Part shown: one piece after another, positions 54,284 to 63,250 of the stretch
Layout: every line of letters begins with the position of its first letter
Position numbering within the stretch: the stretch's first letter is position 1
Assembly (NCBI RefSeq): GCF_004345565.1
Contig: NZ_SLWA01000003.1
Span: 620,001 to 684,000, forward strand
DNA from: Flavobacterium circumlabens
Lineage (GTDB): Bacteria > Bacteroidota > Bacteroidia > Flavobacteriales > Flavobacteriaceae
Direction: 5' to 3'
DNA: 64,000 bases
Position numbers and translations under genes: made by a program
The notes under the pieces: model-generated
Database searches by the model: none
Told to the model about the DNA's origin: nothing
Seen by the model: only the letters and a program-made list of their open reading frames with translations

Positions 54284-55672
54284 ATGACTTTAATAAAATC
54301 TATTTCAGGTATACGTGGAACTATTGGTGGAAAAGTAGGAGATAACCTGACTCCTGTTGATGCTGTGAAATTTGCATCGGCATACGGAACTTTTCTTAAA
54401 AATAATACTTCTAAAGAGAAACTGACGGTTGTAATTGGTCGTGATGCCCGGATTTCAGGCCCGATGATTCATAATCTTGTAGTAAATACTTTAATTGGTT
54501 TAGGAATTAATGTAATTGATCTTGGACTTTCGACTACACCAACGGTAGAAATTGCAGTGCCTTTGGAAAAAGCAGATGGCGGAATTATCCTGACGGCTTC
54601 TCACAATCCAAAACAATGGAATGCCCTGAAATTACTAAATGAAAAAGGCGAATTCCTAAGCGGGGCTGAAGGGGCGAAAATTCTTGAAATTGCTGAAGCC
54701 GAAGCTTTCGACTTTTCTGATGTAGACAACTTGGGAGAAATCACAATAAACGATGCATACATGGATATTCACATCGACGAGGTTTTAAACTTAGCCTTAG
54801 TAGATGTTGAAGCCGTAAAAGCGGCAAAGTTTAAAGTTGTTGTGGATGGGGTGAATTCATCAGGGGGAATTATTATTCCGCGATTGCTGGAGTTAATGGG
54901 CGTTGAAGTAGTGAAATTGTATTGCGAACCAAACGGACATTTTCCTCATAATCCTGAACCTTTAAAAGAGCATCTGACAGACATTTCTGAATTGGTCGTA
55001 AAAGAAAAAGCTGATTTAGGAGTTGTAGTAGATCCGGATGTAGATCGTTTAGCATTTATTTGTGAAGATGGAGAAATGTTTGGAGAAGAATATACTTTGG
55101 TCGCTTGTGCAGATTATGTATTGAGTAAAACTCCGGGAAATACCGTTTCTAATATGTCGTCTTCACGTGCATTGCGTGACGTAACAGTTGGACATAACGG
55201 AAACTACGAAGCAAGCGCGGTAGGTGAGGTGAATGTAGTGGAATTGATGAAAAAAAATAACGCCATTATTGGTGGTGAAGGTAATGGTGGAATTATCTAT
55301 CCTGAATCTCATTACGGACGTGATAGTTTGGTAGGAGTAGCTTTATTCTTAACACATCTGGCAAATAAGAAAATGTCAGTTTCGGCTTTGAGAGCTTCCT
55401 ATCCGGAATATTACATGAGTAAAAATAAAATTGAATTGACTCCACAAATTGATGTTGATGCTATTTTGGTTGCGATGACAGAAAAATATAAAAACGAAGA
55501 TATTACTACAATTGATGGTGTGAAAATTGATTTCGCAACAGAATGGGTTCATTTAAGAAAATCAAACACAGAACCAATCATCAGAATTTATACAGAAGCT
55601 CCTTCTCAGGAAAAAGCCGATGTTTTGGCACTTCGTATCATTGATGAAATCAAAGCGATTGCGGGAATCTGA
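54284..55672 (+). CDS. glmM: Phosphoglucosamine mutase
   Basis: 462 residues. Alpha-phosphohexomutase family with phospho-Ser106 in LTASHNPKQWNALK, the metal loop VVVDPDVDRLAFICEDG, the sugar loop GEGNGGIIYPESHYGRD, and the phosphate loop LRKSNTEPIIRIYTEAPS. It makes glucosamine-1-phosphate for cell-wall and lipid A precursors. A phosphomannomutase role is possible for this subfamily. Single gene with its own promoter. Confidence 0.9.
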   Translation: MTLIKSISGIRGTIGGKVGDNLTPVDAVKFASAYGTFLKNNTSKEKLTVVIGRDARISGPMIHNLVVNTLIGLGINVIDLGLSTTPTVEIAVPLEKADGGIILTASHNPKQWNALKLLNEKGEFLSGAEGAKILEIAEAEAFDFSDVDNLGEITINDAYMDIHIDEVLNLALVDVEAVKAAKFKVVVDGVNSSGGIIIPRLLELMGVEVVKLYCEPNGHFPHNPEPLKEHLTDISELVVKEKADLGVVVDPDVDRLAFICEDGEMFGEEYTLVACADYVLSKTPGNTVSNMSSSRALRDVTVGHNGNYEASAVGEVNVVELMKKNNAIIGGEGNGGIIYPESHYGRDSLVGVALFLTHLANKKMSVSALRASYPEYYMSKNKIELTPQIDVDAILVAMTEKYKNEDITTIDGVKIDFATEWVHLRKSNTEPIIRIYTEAPSQEKADVLALRIIDEIKAIAGI

Positions 55673-55697
55673 TTTTCAGCTGTTTCATAAAATAAAA

Positions 55698-55735
55698 AAT
55701 ACCTCTTTCTTTATTCGAAAGAGGTATTTTTTTTT
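55698..55735. terminator. Bidirectional terminator after glmM and the GH128-like gene
   Basis: A perfect 12-bp stem AATACCTCTTTC/GAAAGAGGTATT (55698-55709 and 55717-55728), followed by a run of nine T. Confidence 0.9.
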
Positions 55736-55760
55736 GAACGATATTGAAAGAATTAAAATA

Positions 55761-57245
55761 TTAGTTTTTGATGATTTTGATCGACTTCTTAATAGCTCCA
55801 TATTGAGCGGTTACTATATAGATTCCGCTGGAAAGCTTATCACCAATCTTGATCTCTTCATTGGTAAAATAAGCAGATGAAGCATAACAAATACTTCCTT
55901 TTGAGTCGATAATTTTCAGGCTTAACGGTTCTGTCGTTTCCGATTTTATCTGAAGTGTTGCCTGGTCCTTGATCGGATTGGGATAAACGGTAAAAGAATC
56001 TTTTTCTAATGCAGGATCATTTACGCCTAAGGTTTTCGTTGCCACATCAATATAGTTAAAATTCATATCGTTTGATTTGAACTTAATTTTCAGATACACT
56101 TCGCCTTTTGGCAGTACAATTCCGTTTACAATTTTATCAACATAGGTTTGTGCTCCTCCTGTAATTGAAAAAGTTTCATCTGTTTTTACAATTACGTCAT
56201 TGACGTAAATATCGAATTTTCCGGGAATACTTGCAGAAGCCACACGAAAAGTAAGTTTGTAGGTTCCGGCATCAGCAACATTTAGCATAAATTCATTCCA
56301 GTCTCCGTTGCTGATCGAAGAAACATTTTGACCGGTTCCGGAATCTGTAGTGTTTGATAAAGTGGTTCCTTTTCTGCGATAATGTTTATTGGCGGTAATT
56401 CTTCCGGGAACCGTCATTTTTTTTGTGGTATAAGATGTGTTTACGTACGCTGTACCTATTGGTTTTAAAACACCGCTTTCCGGCGCAAACAATTGTCCTT
56501 CCAACATGTCTGTCCATAACGGGTTAACTCTCCCGCTAAACCAGGAATAGCGGTAAATGTCAGGATCGTTTTCAAAACTGGTTATGATTTCTTTCATGAA
56601 CGTAGTTTTTTGCTCTGCGGTTTGAATTACCCTGTTAGCGAATTCTGTAACCCAAACCGGGCGATTGTATTTTTTCAGAATCCCCGTAACGCCAATAACA
56701 GATCCTGATGTGGCATCATACGTATGAAAAGCAATATAATCGACTTTACAATTTGGACATAAAAGAAAAAACTCATCATGCCAGGCAATTGGGCTGGTGT
56801 ATCCGCCATAATTATTGGAGCCATTAAACGCTGGTGCTGCGCTCACGATTTCCAGATTTTTTGCCGTTGCAATTTTTTCGATATTGGCCCACGCATTTAC
56901 TGCTTCCTGAGGGGTTAGTCTTGCGCCATCATTAAAATTAGGTTCATTAAAAGCCAATAAATATTTAGCACCGGTTTTTATTTTGTTAATGAAGGTCTGG
57001 ACATCGGCGTCTGAAATTTTACCCCAGGCCATGGGTACAAATTCAACACCGATAGATTCGTAATTGGGTTCAATAGCCTGGTCTGGCGAGGGACTCCAGT
57101 TGTACCACCAGGAAACACCTGGTTTGAGCGCAAGTAAATCTTCCTGGGAGTGATAGCCGTAAGCGATTCCGCGTTTTGGACTTTGAGCAAAAACAGCCAT
57201 TGAAAAACATAACAGCAATACTGTAAAAGATAGGTTTTTTGTCAT
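55761..57245 (-). CDS. Secreted GH128-like glycosidase with T9SS sorting domain
   Basis: 494 residues. Signal peptide to about residue 20 (MAVFAQ). Catalytic domain 22-260: GVSWWYNWSPSP, the acid/base Glu101 in YLLAFNEPNF, and the nucleophile candidate Glu201 in VWVTEFANR, matching the Asl1/GH128 beta-1,3-glucanase family. A carbohydrate-binding-like beta-sandwich (about 275-400) follows, then a T9SS type A C-terminal domain (SFTVYPNPIKDQATLQI ... KSIKIIKN). It is therefore exported by T9SS. Substrate probably beta-1,3-glucan. Confidence 0.86.
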   Translation of the reverse strand: MTKNLSFTVLLLCFSMAVFAQSPKRGIAYGYHSQEDLLALKPGVSWWYNWSPSPDQAIEPNYESIGVEFVPMAWGKISDADVQTFINKIKTGAKYLLAFNEPNFNDGARLTPQEAVNAWANIEKIATAKNLEIVSAAPAFNGSNNYGGYTSPIAWHDEFFLLCPNCKVDYIAFHTYDATSGSVIGVTGILKKYNRPVWVTEFANRVIQTAEQKTTFMKEIITSFENDPDIYRYSWFSGRVNPLWTDMLEGQLFAPESGVLKPIGTAYVNTSYTTKKMTVPGRITANKHYRRKGTTLSNTTDSGTGQNVSSISNGDWNEFMLNVADAGTYKLTFRVASASIPGKFDIYVNDVIVKTDETFSITGGAQTYVDKIVNGIVLPKGEVYLKIKFKSNDMNFNYIDVATKTLGVNDPALEKDSFTVYPNPIKDQATLQIKSETTEPLSLKIIDSKGSICYASSAYFTNEEIKIGDKLSSGIYIVTAQYGAIKKSIKIIKN

Positions 57246-57283
57246 AGGTAGATAATTAGATTTGGGAAAATTTTTATCAGCTT

Positions 57284-57291
57284 CAAAGATA
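57284..57291 (-). promoter_or_regulatory. -7 promoter element TATCTTTG of the GH128-like gene
   Basis: Minus-strand TAnnTTTG match 38 nt before the start codon. Confidence 0.5.
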
Positions 57292-57389
57292 TTGTTGTTG
57301 GCTGATTTGTCATCATTATCTTAGCAAAAAAAACAGTACAAAAACCCATCAAAATCTGTTTTATGGTTTTCTGAATTGCTTTAAACGAA

Positions 57390-57426
57390 AAAAATCCAAA
57401 AAGCAATTGTCGCTTTTTGGATTTTT
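57390..57426 (-). terminator. Terminator of the acyltransferase gene
   Basis: A long stem AAAATCCAAAAAGC/GCTTTTTGGATTTT (57391-57404 and 57412-57425) with a short loop, lying past the stop of the minus-strand gene. Confidence 0.8.
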
Positions 57427-57441
57427 AATTTCATCATAGAA

Positions 57442-58317
57442 TTATTTTTCAACTCTGTGTTTCCATCTTTTGTGTGTCCATAAATAATATTCAGGAGTTT
57501 CAAGAATTTGTTTTTCTACTTCCCTTAAATATTTCTCGGTAATATCAAAATTGGCATAATCGTGTGGGTTTTCTGCAATAGGCAGGAATGTAGCTTCATA
57601 ATAACCTCTTGCTACTTTTTTTACCTTTACCATTATAACGCTTAAATCATATTTTTTGGCCAGCATTTCAGCGCCGGTATGCACTGGAACTTCAACACCC
57701 ATAAATTTCATCGAGTGAAAAATCCTGTCCAGTTTTGGAGACTGATCACTGGCTAAACCGTACATGCTTAAAATTCCTTCACGTTGATTTTGGGCCATCA
57801 ATGGAATTGCTTTTCGGGTTTCAATTAATTCAGTATCATATCTGGAACGAATTCTTCGAACCAATCTGTCAAAATAAGGATTTGCAAGTGTTTTATAAAC
57901 AGCAATTCCTTTAAAATCAATTTTAGTGTTCATTGTTAAAAGCCATTCATAACTGGCATAATGTGACGCTACTAGAATAACGCTTTTGCCTTTTTTTGCA
58001 TATTCCTTTACGATATCAAGATTGGTAATTTGAAATCTTTTATCCATTTCTTCCGGTGAAATACCCATCGTCTTAATTGTTTCAAGAAACATATCACACA
58101 TGTGCTGATAGAATTTCTTTTCGATTACTTTTCTTTCAGCCTCATCTAAATGCGGCAAAGCCAAAGCCAGATTTTCACGTACCACTTTTCTTCTGTATCC
58201 TAAAACATAATACACCAGAAAAAATACAAAATCAGAAAACCAATAAAATATTCGGAAAGGAAGTATAGAGATAAGCCAAAGAATAGGGTAGGCTAAAATA
58301 TAAACGAGAAATTGCAT
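57442..58317 (-). CDS. Lipid A biosynthesis acyltransferase (LpxL/HtrB family)
   Basis: 291 residues with one N-terminal membrane helix (MQFLVYILAYPILWLISILP). The acyltransferase motif HX4E is HYASYE in SVILVASHYASYEWLL. Later family blocks are LVRRIRSRYDTELIETRKAI and GLASDQSPK. It adds a secondary acyl chain to lipid A at the inner membrane. Bacteroidota usually have only one or two such genes. Confidence 0.9.
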   Translation of the reverse strand: MQFLVYILAYPILWLISILPFRIFYWFSDFVFFLVYYVLGYRRKVVRENLALALPHLDEAERKVIEKKFYQHMCDMFLETIKTMGISPEEMDKRFQITNLDIVKEYAKKGKSVILVASHYASYEWLLTMNTKIDFKGIAVYKTLANPYFDRLVRRIRSRYDTELIETRKAIPLMAQNQREGILSMYGLASDQSPKLDRIFHSMKFMGVEVPVHTGAEMLAKKYDLSVIMVKVKKVARGYYEATFLPIAENPHDYANFDITEKYLREVEKQILETPEYYLWTHKRWKHRVEK

Positions 58318-58330
58318 GTAAATTTTTTTA

Positions 58331-58338
58331 CAAATATA
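58331..58338 (-). promoter_or_regulatory. -7 promoter element TATATTTG of the acyltransferase gene
   Basis: Minus-strand exact TAnnTTTG match 13 nt before the start codon. Confidence 0.6.
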
Positions 58339-58428
58339 AAGTAAAAATGAATAACGACCGATATTTTGGTTTGTTACTGACTTATCTTGAAGAATGATTA
58401 TATTTACAATTCACATTAAATATTTTTT

Positions 58429-59067
58429 ATGAATACCATTTTGATTGGGATAATAGTTGCCAATGCACTTATAAGCTACAAAGGTTTTAATGATTTTGCC
58501 TTTTTTAGAAAATACGAATTTCATGTCGGAAGTATTCGTTCCGGAGAGCAAATCCGAATGTTATCCTCAGGTTTTTTGCATGCAGATATGATGCATTTGA
58601 TTTTTAATATGCTGACACTTTGGTTTTTTGCTCCTGTAGTTTTGAACTGGCTGGGGAATTTCTCTTTTGTTCTGGTTTATTTTGGAAGTTTGATTTTTGG
58701 AAGTTTACTTACTATGCTTTTTCATAAAAATGATTACAGCTACAGGGCTGTCGGTGCTTCCGGAGCCGTAACGGGTGTTTTGTATTCTGCGATTCTATTA
58801 CAGCCGGATATGATGCTGGGTATCTTTTTTGTCATTCCAATACCGGCCTATCTCTTCGGAATTTTATATTTATTATACTCTATTTACGGAATGAAGGCTA
58901 AAAATGATAACATCGGGCATACGGCACATTTTGGCGGCGCAATAGGCGGTTATCTGATTACTTTGATAAAAGTGCCTGCGTTATTTGCAGATCATACCTT
59001 AATGGTGATTCTGTTGGCTATTCCGATTGTAATACTTTTCGGAATGGCAAAATTGGGTAAATTATAA
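58429..59067 (+). CDS. Rhomboid-family intramembrane serine protease
   Basis: 212 residues with about six membrane helices. Catalytic Ser111 in AVGASGAVTGVLYS (GxSG), catalytic His167 in HTAHFGGAIGGYL, and the upstream HADMMHLIFNM helix (His-x3-Asn type, 51-61). It cuts membrane proteins within the bilayer; the substrate is unknown. It is divergent to the acyltransferase gene and 53 nt before the SIMPL gene. Confidence 0.92.
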   Translation: MNTILIGIIVANALISYKGFNDFAFFRKYEFHVGSIRSGEQIRMLSSGFLHADMMHLIFNMLTLWFFAPVVLNWLGNFSFVLVYFGSLIFGSLLTMLFHKNDYSYRAVGASGAVTGVLYSAILLQPDMMLGIFFVIPIPAYLFGILYLLYSIYGMKAKNDNIGHTAHFGGAIGGYLITLIKVPALFADHTLMVILLAIPIVILFGMAKLGKL

Positions 59068-59120
59068 TGCTGGCATAACTTTTGAAATGCAACTATCAAA
59101 CAATTTAAAATATAACAAAA

Positions 59121-59813
59121 ATGAAAAAACTAGTATTATTTTTAACAATCATGTTTATGACTATGTCTTACGGCCAGGAAATCAAACAAATTCCGCAAAT
59201 TAATGTAAATGGAGAAGGAAAAGTAAAAGTAGCACCTGATCAGGTTTGTATTTCAGCTACGGTTGAAACAAAAGGGAATAATGCTAAAGACGTCAAAAAG
59301 CAAAATGACGAAAAAATGGATGCTGTTTTGAAATTCATCAAAAAAATGAATATTCCAACAGCAGATTTCAAAACAAAACAAGTAGCTCTGAATCCGATAT
59401 ACGATTACGAGAAAAAGAAAACCACTTACAATGCTGCTCAGACGGTAGAAATTGTATTGAAAGATTTAGCAAAATACGATGAATTAATGGAAGGTTTGGT
59501 AGGCCAGGGTATTAACCGTCTGGACAACGTTTCTTTTGAATCGTCTAAATTAGCACAATACCAATCAGAAGCCAGAAAATTGGCCATTAAAGACGCAAAA
59601 GCAAAAGCTGAAGATTATGTTTCCGTTTTAGGTCAAAAAGTAGGTAAAGCCTATACGATTTCTGATAATTCTCAGGTATATCATCCACAACCTATGTATG
59701 CAGCCATGAGAATGAAAGAATCTGCAGATACAGCCGGAGCGGCAAACGAGACTTTGGCAATTGGTGAAATCGAGATTTTAGCAAACGTAACGGTTAGTTT
59801 TATTCTGGACTAA
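59121..59813 (+). CDS. Periplasmic SIMPL-domain (DUF541) protein
   Basis: 230 residues: signal peptide MKKLVLFLTIMFMTMSYGQ, then a SIMPL domain (IPQINVNGEGKVKVAPDQVCISATVETKGNNAKDVKKQND). The family includes E. coli YggE, linked to oxidative stress tolerance, and other proteins that form large rings. It ends with a terminator. Confidence 0.9.
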   Translation: MKKLVLFLTIMFMTMSYGQEIKQIPQINVNGEGKVKVAPDQVCISATVETKGNNAKDVKKQNDEKMDAVLKFIKKMNIPTADFKTKQVALNPIYDYEKKKTTYNAAQTVEIVLKDLAKYDELMEGLVGQGINRLDNVSFESSKLAQYQSEARKLAIKDAKAKAEDYVSVLGQKVGKAYTISDNSQVYHPQPMYAAMRMKESADTAGAANETLAIGEIEILANVTVSFILD

Positions 59814-59834
59814 AGTTTTAAAATAACAATAGTT

Positions 59835-59873
59835 AAAAATCCCAAATTCCAAATCCGGAGTTTGGGATTTTTT
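59835..59873 (+). terminator. Terminator of the SIMPL gene
   Basis: A perfect 12-bp stem AAAAATCCCAAA/TTTGGGATTTTT (59835-59846 and 59861-59872), 22 nt past the stop. Confidence 0.88.
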
Positions 59874-59891
59874 ATTTATTATCGTGTCGTG

Positions 59892-60004
59892 TTTAACCGC
59901 AATGCACACAATACTGTAGTTATCCTGATACGCAAAGTTCGCAAAGCTTAAATAGTAAACTTTGCGAACCTTGCGTTTTTTTCCTTGTGTGCTTTACGGT
60001 TAAA
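59892..60004. repeat. Nested hairpin with TTAACCG outer and CGCAAAGTTCGCAAAG inner arms
   Basis: The outer arms TTAACCGCAATGCACACAA and TTGTGTGCTTTACGGTTAA pair with few mismatches. Inside, ACGCAAAGTTCGCAAAG pairs with CTTTGCGAACCTTGCGT. Same architecture as 63079-63236. Confidence 0.7.
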
Positions 60005-60485
60005 ACCGGAATTTAGAATTTATTTTTTTACTCTATTTTAAAAAATGTTTGTACTCTGGTTTGTACCTTAAGAGTCTTCATAATTCCTTTTACAGCTGTT
60101 CCGGCTCAACTTGATTTAAGGTTCACACAAAAATATCTTTTTTAAATTTATGTACTATTTTTAGTATTTGTGTTCAAGCACATTTTTTAAAACGCGTTTA
60201 AAATAAGTAAAAACTTATTTAAATGCAAAATAGTAATATATTTTTGTTCTCGAGCACATTTTTTATTGTTATTCGAATTACATTATTTATTTTAGTTTCA
60301 AATTAGATTTTTAAAAGCTTTTTTTATCAAAAAAGGGATTTTTTTAATTTGAAATTTTCCACCATAAATAACATACTGCGCAGTTTGATTTTAATAAAAA
60401 ACAGCAATGTAATCTTGAACGATTTCTATTTCGATTGTATATAGTCTTAAAATATTTTTAATCACTAACCTAAATTATTAAAATT
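60005..60485. other. AT-rich leader of the beta-helix gene; palindromes and a leader hairpin, no gene
   Basis: Contains a perfect palindrome AAACGCGTTT (60190-60199, LacI-operator-like centre), an inverted repeat AAATAAGT-N4-ACTTATTT (60201-60220), and a direct repeat GAGCACATTTTTTA/AAGCACATTTTTTA (60176-60189 and 60252-60265). There is also a -7-like TATTTTTG (60239-60246) and a hairpin TTTCAAATTA/TAATTTGAAA (60296-60354) with an inner CTTTTTT/AAAAAAGG stem. No open frame of note. Confidence 0.55.
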
Positions 60486-62345
60486 ATGAAAATCAGGAAA
60501 ATTACATTTATTACTTTATTGTGTTTTGTACAGGGCTTTGCTCAGACCTATGTCTCGACAACCGGAAATGACGTAACAGGAACAGGAACGGCTGCTTTAC
60601 CATTTAAAACAATTGTAAAAGGAGTTCAGGCGGCCCCATCTGGCGGAACGGTATTGGTGCTTTCAGGAACTTATCCTGTTACAGGACCTATTTTTGTCGG
60701 GAAACCCCTGACTATTCAAAAAAGTGGTTCAGCTGCTGTAGTAATCAACGCTTCGGGATGGACAAGTACGGATACTTATGTATTGGGAATTGTCAATACA
60801 AGCAGCGTGACCGTTGATGGTTTGACTATTTCAAACAAAATTGCAAACGGAAGTAAGGGAATATGGATTTTAGCCAATTCCGGAGCAACGGCTAATCTGA
60901 ACAACATCACGATCAAAAACTGTATTGTAAAAAATATCGGATGGATCAGCAACAATCTTTCGTCAATTCCTGCCAATAGCGGAATTGTAGCCAACGCGAT
61001 CAAAGTAGACGGAGGGAATGCCACGTATGCAATTACTAATGTTAAAATTGAAAACAATGAAGTAGCGAATTGTGCCACAGGCTGGGGAGAAGCGGTGACC
61101 GTAACCGGAAATGTAAATGGTTTCTCGGTTTCAGGAAATACGGTTTATGATATTGCCAATATCGGAATTGTAGCTGCCGGAAACTATACTTCAACAGGAG
61201 CAACAAGTAACAACCAGGCAAGGAATGGAGTTATCACTTCCAATGAAGTTTTTAATTGTATGAGCGCTGTTGCCAATAGCGCCGGTATCTATGTAGATGG
61301 CGCTTTAAATGTTAAGGTACAAAGAAATGAAGTGTATAAGTGTGGCGTCGGAATTGCTGTAGGCTCTGAACAAAATACAGCTACCGGAAATGGAGGTCAG
61401 TCTACCGGACATATCGTAAACAATAATTCGGTTTATAATAATGTTGTCACGGGAGCTATTTTTGGCGGTGTGATCGGAAGCGGCTATACAACAAGCGTTG
61501 GCAACACAAAAATTTACAATAACACTTTTTATAAAAACAGAACCGGAGCCGTTATTAATGGTGTTACTACCATTGCCGGTGTTGCTGTGGGAACGATTGC
61601 TGATATTTACGGTGGTGAAGTGCATTTGCAAAACAGTTCCGGAATTACTTTCAAAAACAATATTTTGTATGCTACAACGGGTAAAAAAGCACTTTTAGCT
61701 TCTTATGGTTACACCGTTTCGGGTTTTGTATCTAATTATAATTTGTTTTACAGAGAAGGAAATACAGATTTCATTATCGATTTAACGGGAGTTAGTTTCA
61801 ACGGAAGTTCAGCAACAGGCTCTTATAATCCAGCACAATTTGCAACAGCAACGAGTCAGGATATTAATTCTGTAGTTGGATTACCGGGATTTGTAAATGC
61901 TGCTGCTTTTAATTTCACTTTAGCATCAGGCGCTTTTGCTACTGATAAAGGCGATCCAACTTATAATAGCACATATTCCGGCACCTTAGATTTTGATGAT
62001 GATATTCGCAAGAGAAATGGAAGAATTGATATAGGATGCTCAGAACTGCAAACAGGATCAACGGCTAAATCAGTAGCTGTAGTTAAAGCAGCTCAGGAAA
62101 TTGCCCCAAGCTTTTCTATTTATCCTAATCCGGCGTCAGAAGAAATCAATGTTAACTTTGGAAAAAATATCAATTCAGCAAGTATTTCAGTATTAGATTT
62201 AAATGGCCGGGTACTTGTAAGAAAAGAATATAATGCTACCAGTACAGCAACCATTAATGTTTCGGATCTGAAAAAATCACAATTGGTTATTCTTCAAATT
62301 AATGCCGATAACGAAATCAGCAACAATAAGATATACCTTAAATAA
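60486..62345 (+). CDS. Secreted right-handed beta-helix protein with T9SS sorting domain
   Basis: 619 residues. Signal peptide to about residue 19 (FVQGFAQ), then YVSTTGNDVTGTGTAALPFKTIVKGVQAA, the DUF1565-type cap of parallel beta-helices. Repeated turns such as NVKIENNEVANC, GFSVSGNTVYDI, NVKVQRNEVYKC and NTKIYNNTFYKN form the helix. The C-terminus is a T9SS type A domain (SFSIYPNPASEEINVNFG ... NNKIYLK). It probably is a polysaccharide lyase or glycan-binding protein; no catalytic residues could be fixed. The leader has possible LacI-type operator sequence. Confidence 0.86.
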   Translation: MKIRKITFITLLCFVQGFAQTYVSTTGNDVTGTGTAALPFKTIVKGVQAAPSGGTVLVLSGTYPVTGPIFVGKPLTIQKSGSAAVVINASGWTSTDTYVLGIVNTSSVTVDGLTISNKIANGSKGIWILANSGATANLNNITIKNCIVKNIGWISNNLSSIPANSGIVANAIKVDGGNATYAITNVKIENNEVANCATGWGEAVTVTGNVNGFSVSGNTVYDIANIGIVAAGNYTSTGATSNNQARNGVITSNEVFNCMSAVANSAGIYVDGALNVKVQRNEVYKCGVGIAVGSEQNTATGNGGQSTGHIVNNNSVYNNVVTGAIFGGVIGSGYTTSVGNTKIYNNTFYKNRTGAVINGVTTIAGVAVGTIADIYGGEVHLQNSSGITFKNNILYATTGKKALLASYGYTVSGFVSNYNLFYREGNTDFIIDLTGVSFNGSSATGSYNPAQFATATSQDINSVVGLPGFVNAAAFNFTLASGAFATDKGDPTYNSTYSGTLDFDDDIRKRNGRIDIGCSELQTGSTAKSVAVVKAAQEIAPSFSIYPNPASEEINVNFGKNINSASISVLDLNGRVLVRKEYNATSTATINVSDLKKSQLVILQINADNEISNNKIYLK

Positions 62346-62356
62346 TTAATACTTTT

Positions 62357-62394
62357 AGGGAGCAGGGAGATATTCTTCTTTTGCTCCCTTTTTA
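62357..62394 (+). terminator. Terminator of the beta-helix gene
   Basis: An 8-bp stem AGGGAGCA/TGCTCCCT (62357-62364 and 62382-62389) with a 17-nt loop and a T tail. Confidence 0.8.
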
Positions 62395-62421
62395 TTTTTA
62401 AAAAATCCGTACCTTTTTAAA

Positions 62422-63057
62422 ATGAAAAATTATGCAGTAAACCGTATCGAAAAAAACATTTTGCAAATAAATGGCCTGGGAGATAATCCTTTTTGGGATA
62501 AAGCAGAAATTCTAACCGATTTTACTTCGCCCTGGAATGAGTTAAGTGCTGACAGGATGGAGTTTAGAGCATTATGGGATACTGAAAATATTTATTTTTG
62601 TTACATTGTTCATGATGATAATGTTCATATTGACAGGCAAGATGATTCTATTGACAGTATTGGAGAATCAGACCGGGTAGAGATTTTTTTCAGGACAGAC
62701 GCAACCCTAAATCCCTACTATTGTTTAGAAATTGACCCAACGCCAAGAATTATGGATTTCAAAGCATCTCCGGCGAAAAGATTTGATTTTGACTGGAATT
62801 GGCCTGAAAATGATATTACTGTAAAATCAAATATCAAGGAAAATTATTTTGTTGTTGAAATAGCGATCAGCATTCAGTCTTTAAAAAACTTTCATTTGAT
62901 TAAAGACAATAATATCGAAGCCGGAATTTACAGGGCAAAGTATATAAAAGCCGCTAATAATCTTTTTGAACCCATCTGGATTTCATGGGTAAATCCGAAT
63001 ACCGAAACACCTAATTTTCATATTGCCAGTTCTTTTGGTACTTTGACTTTAATTTAA
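62422..63057 (+). CDS. CBM9-like carbohydrate-binding protein
   Basis: 211 residues with a family 9-like beta-sandwich: LQINGLGDNPFWDKAEILTDF, then FRALWDTENIYFCYIVHDDNVH, DRVEIFFRTD and YCLEIDPTPRIMDFKA. The pattern matches CBM9-2 domains seen beside sugar-use genes. No signal peptide is visible, so it appears cytoplasmic, unlike usual CBM9 modules. It follows the beta-helix gene after its terminator and converges on the LacI-type gene. Confidence 0.82.
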   Translation: MKNYAVNRIEKNILQINGLGDNPFWDKAEILTDFTSPWNELSADRMEFRALWDTENIYFCYIVHDDNVHIDRQDDSIDSIGESDRVEIFFRTDATLNPYYCLEIDPTPRIMDFKASPAKRFDFDWNWPENDITVKSNIKENYFVVEIAISIQSLKNFHLIKDNNIEAGIYRAKYIKAANNLFEPIWISWVNPNTETPNFHIASSFGTLTLI

Positions 63058-63078
63058 AAATTAGCTGAATGCTGATTG

Positions 63079-63236
63079 AACTGCAAAGTGCGCTAAAGTT
63101 TACGCAAAAGCAGGCTATATTATTTCTCGCAAAGTCGCAAAGTTTTTCTTTTTTTAGTTTTTCTTTGCGCCTTTGCGAGATTTTTTTTTAAAGCTTTGCA
63201 AACCCTGCGTAAACCTTAGCGCACTTTGCGGTTAAA
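63079..63236. repeat. Large nested hairpin with GCAAAGTGCGCTAAAG outer arms
   Basis: The outer arms (63082-63107 and 63206-63232) share GCAAAGTGCGCTAA.GTTTACGC with one mismatch. The inner arms TCTCGCAAAG.CGCAAAG (63125-63142) and CTTTGCGCCTTTGCGAGA (63163-63180) pair with one mismatch. It lies between convergent genes and could stop both. Confidence 0.75.
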
Positions 63237-63250
63237 TTACGCTCAATAGT

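Noticed and set aside
60776..61631. Two minus-strand frames inside the beta-helix gene
   Set aside because: The repeated beta-helix codons create open antisense frames; there are no starts with signals or domains.
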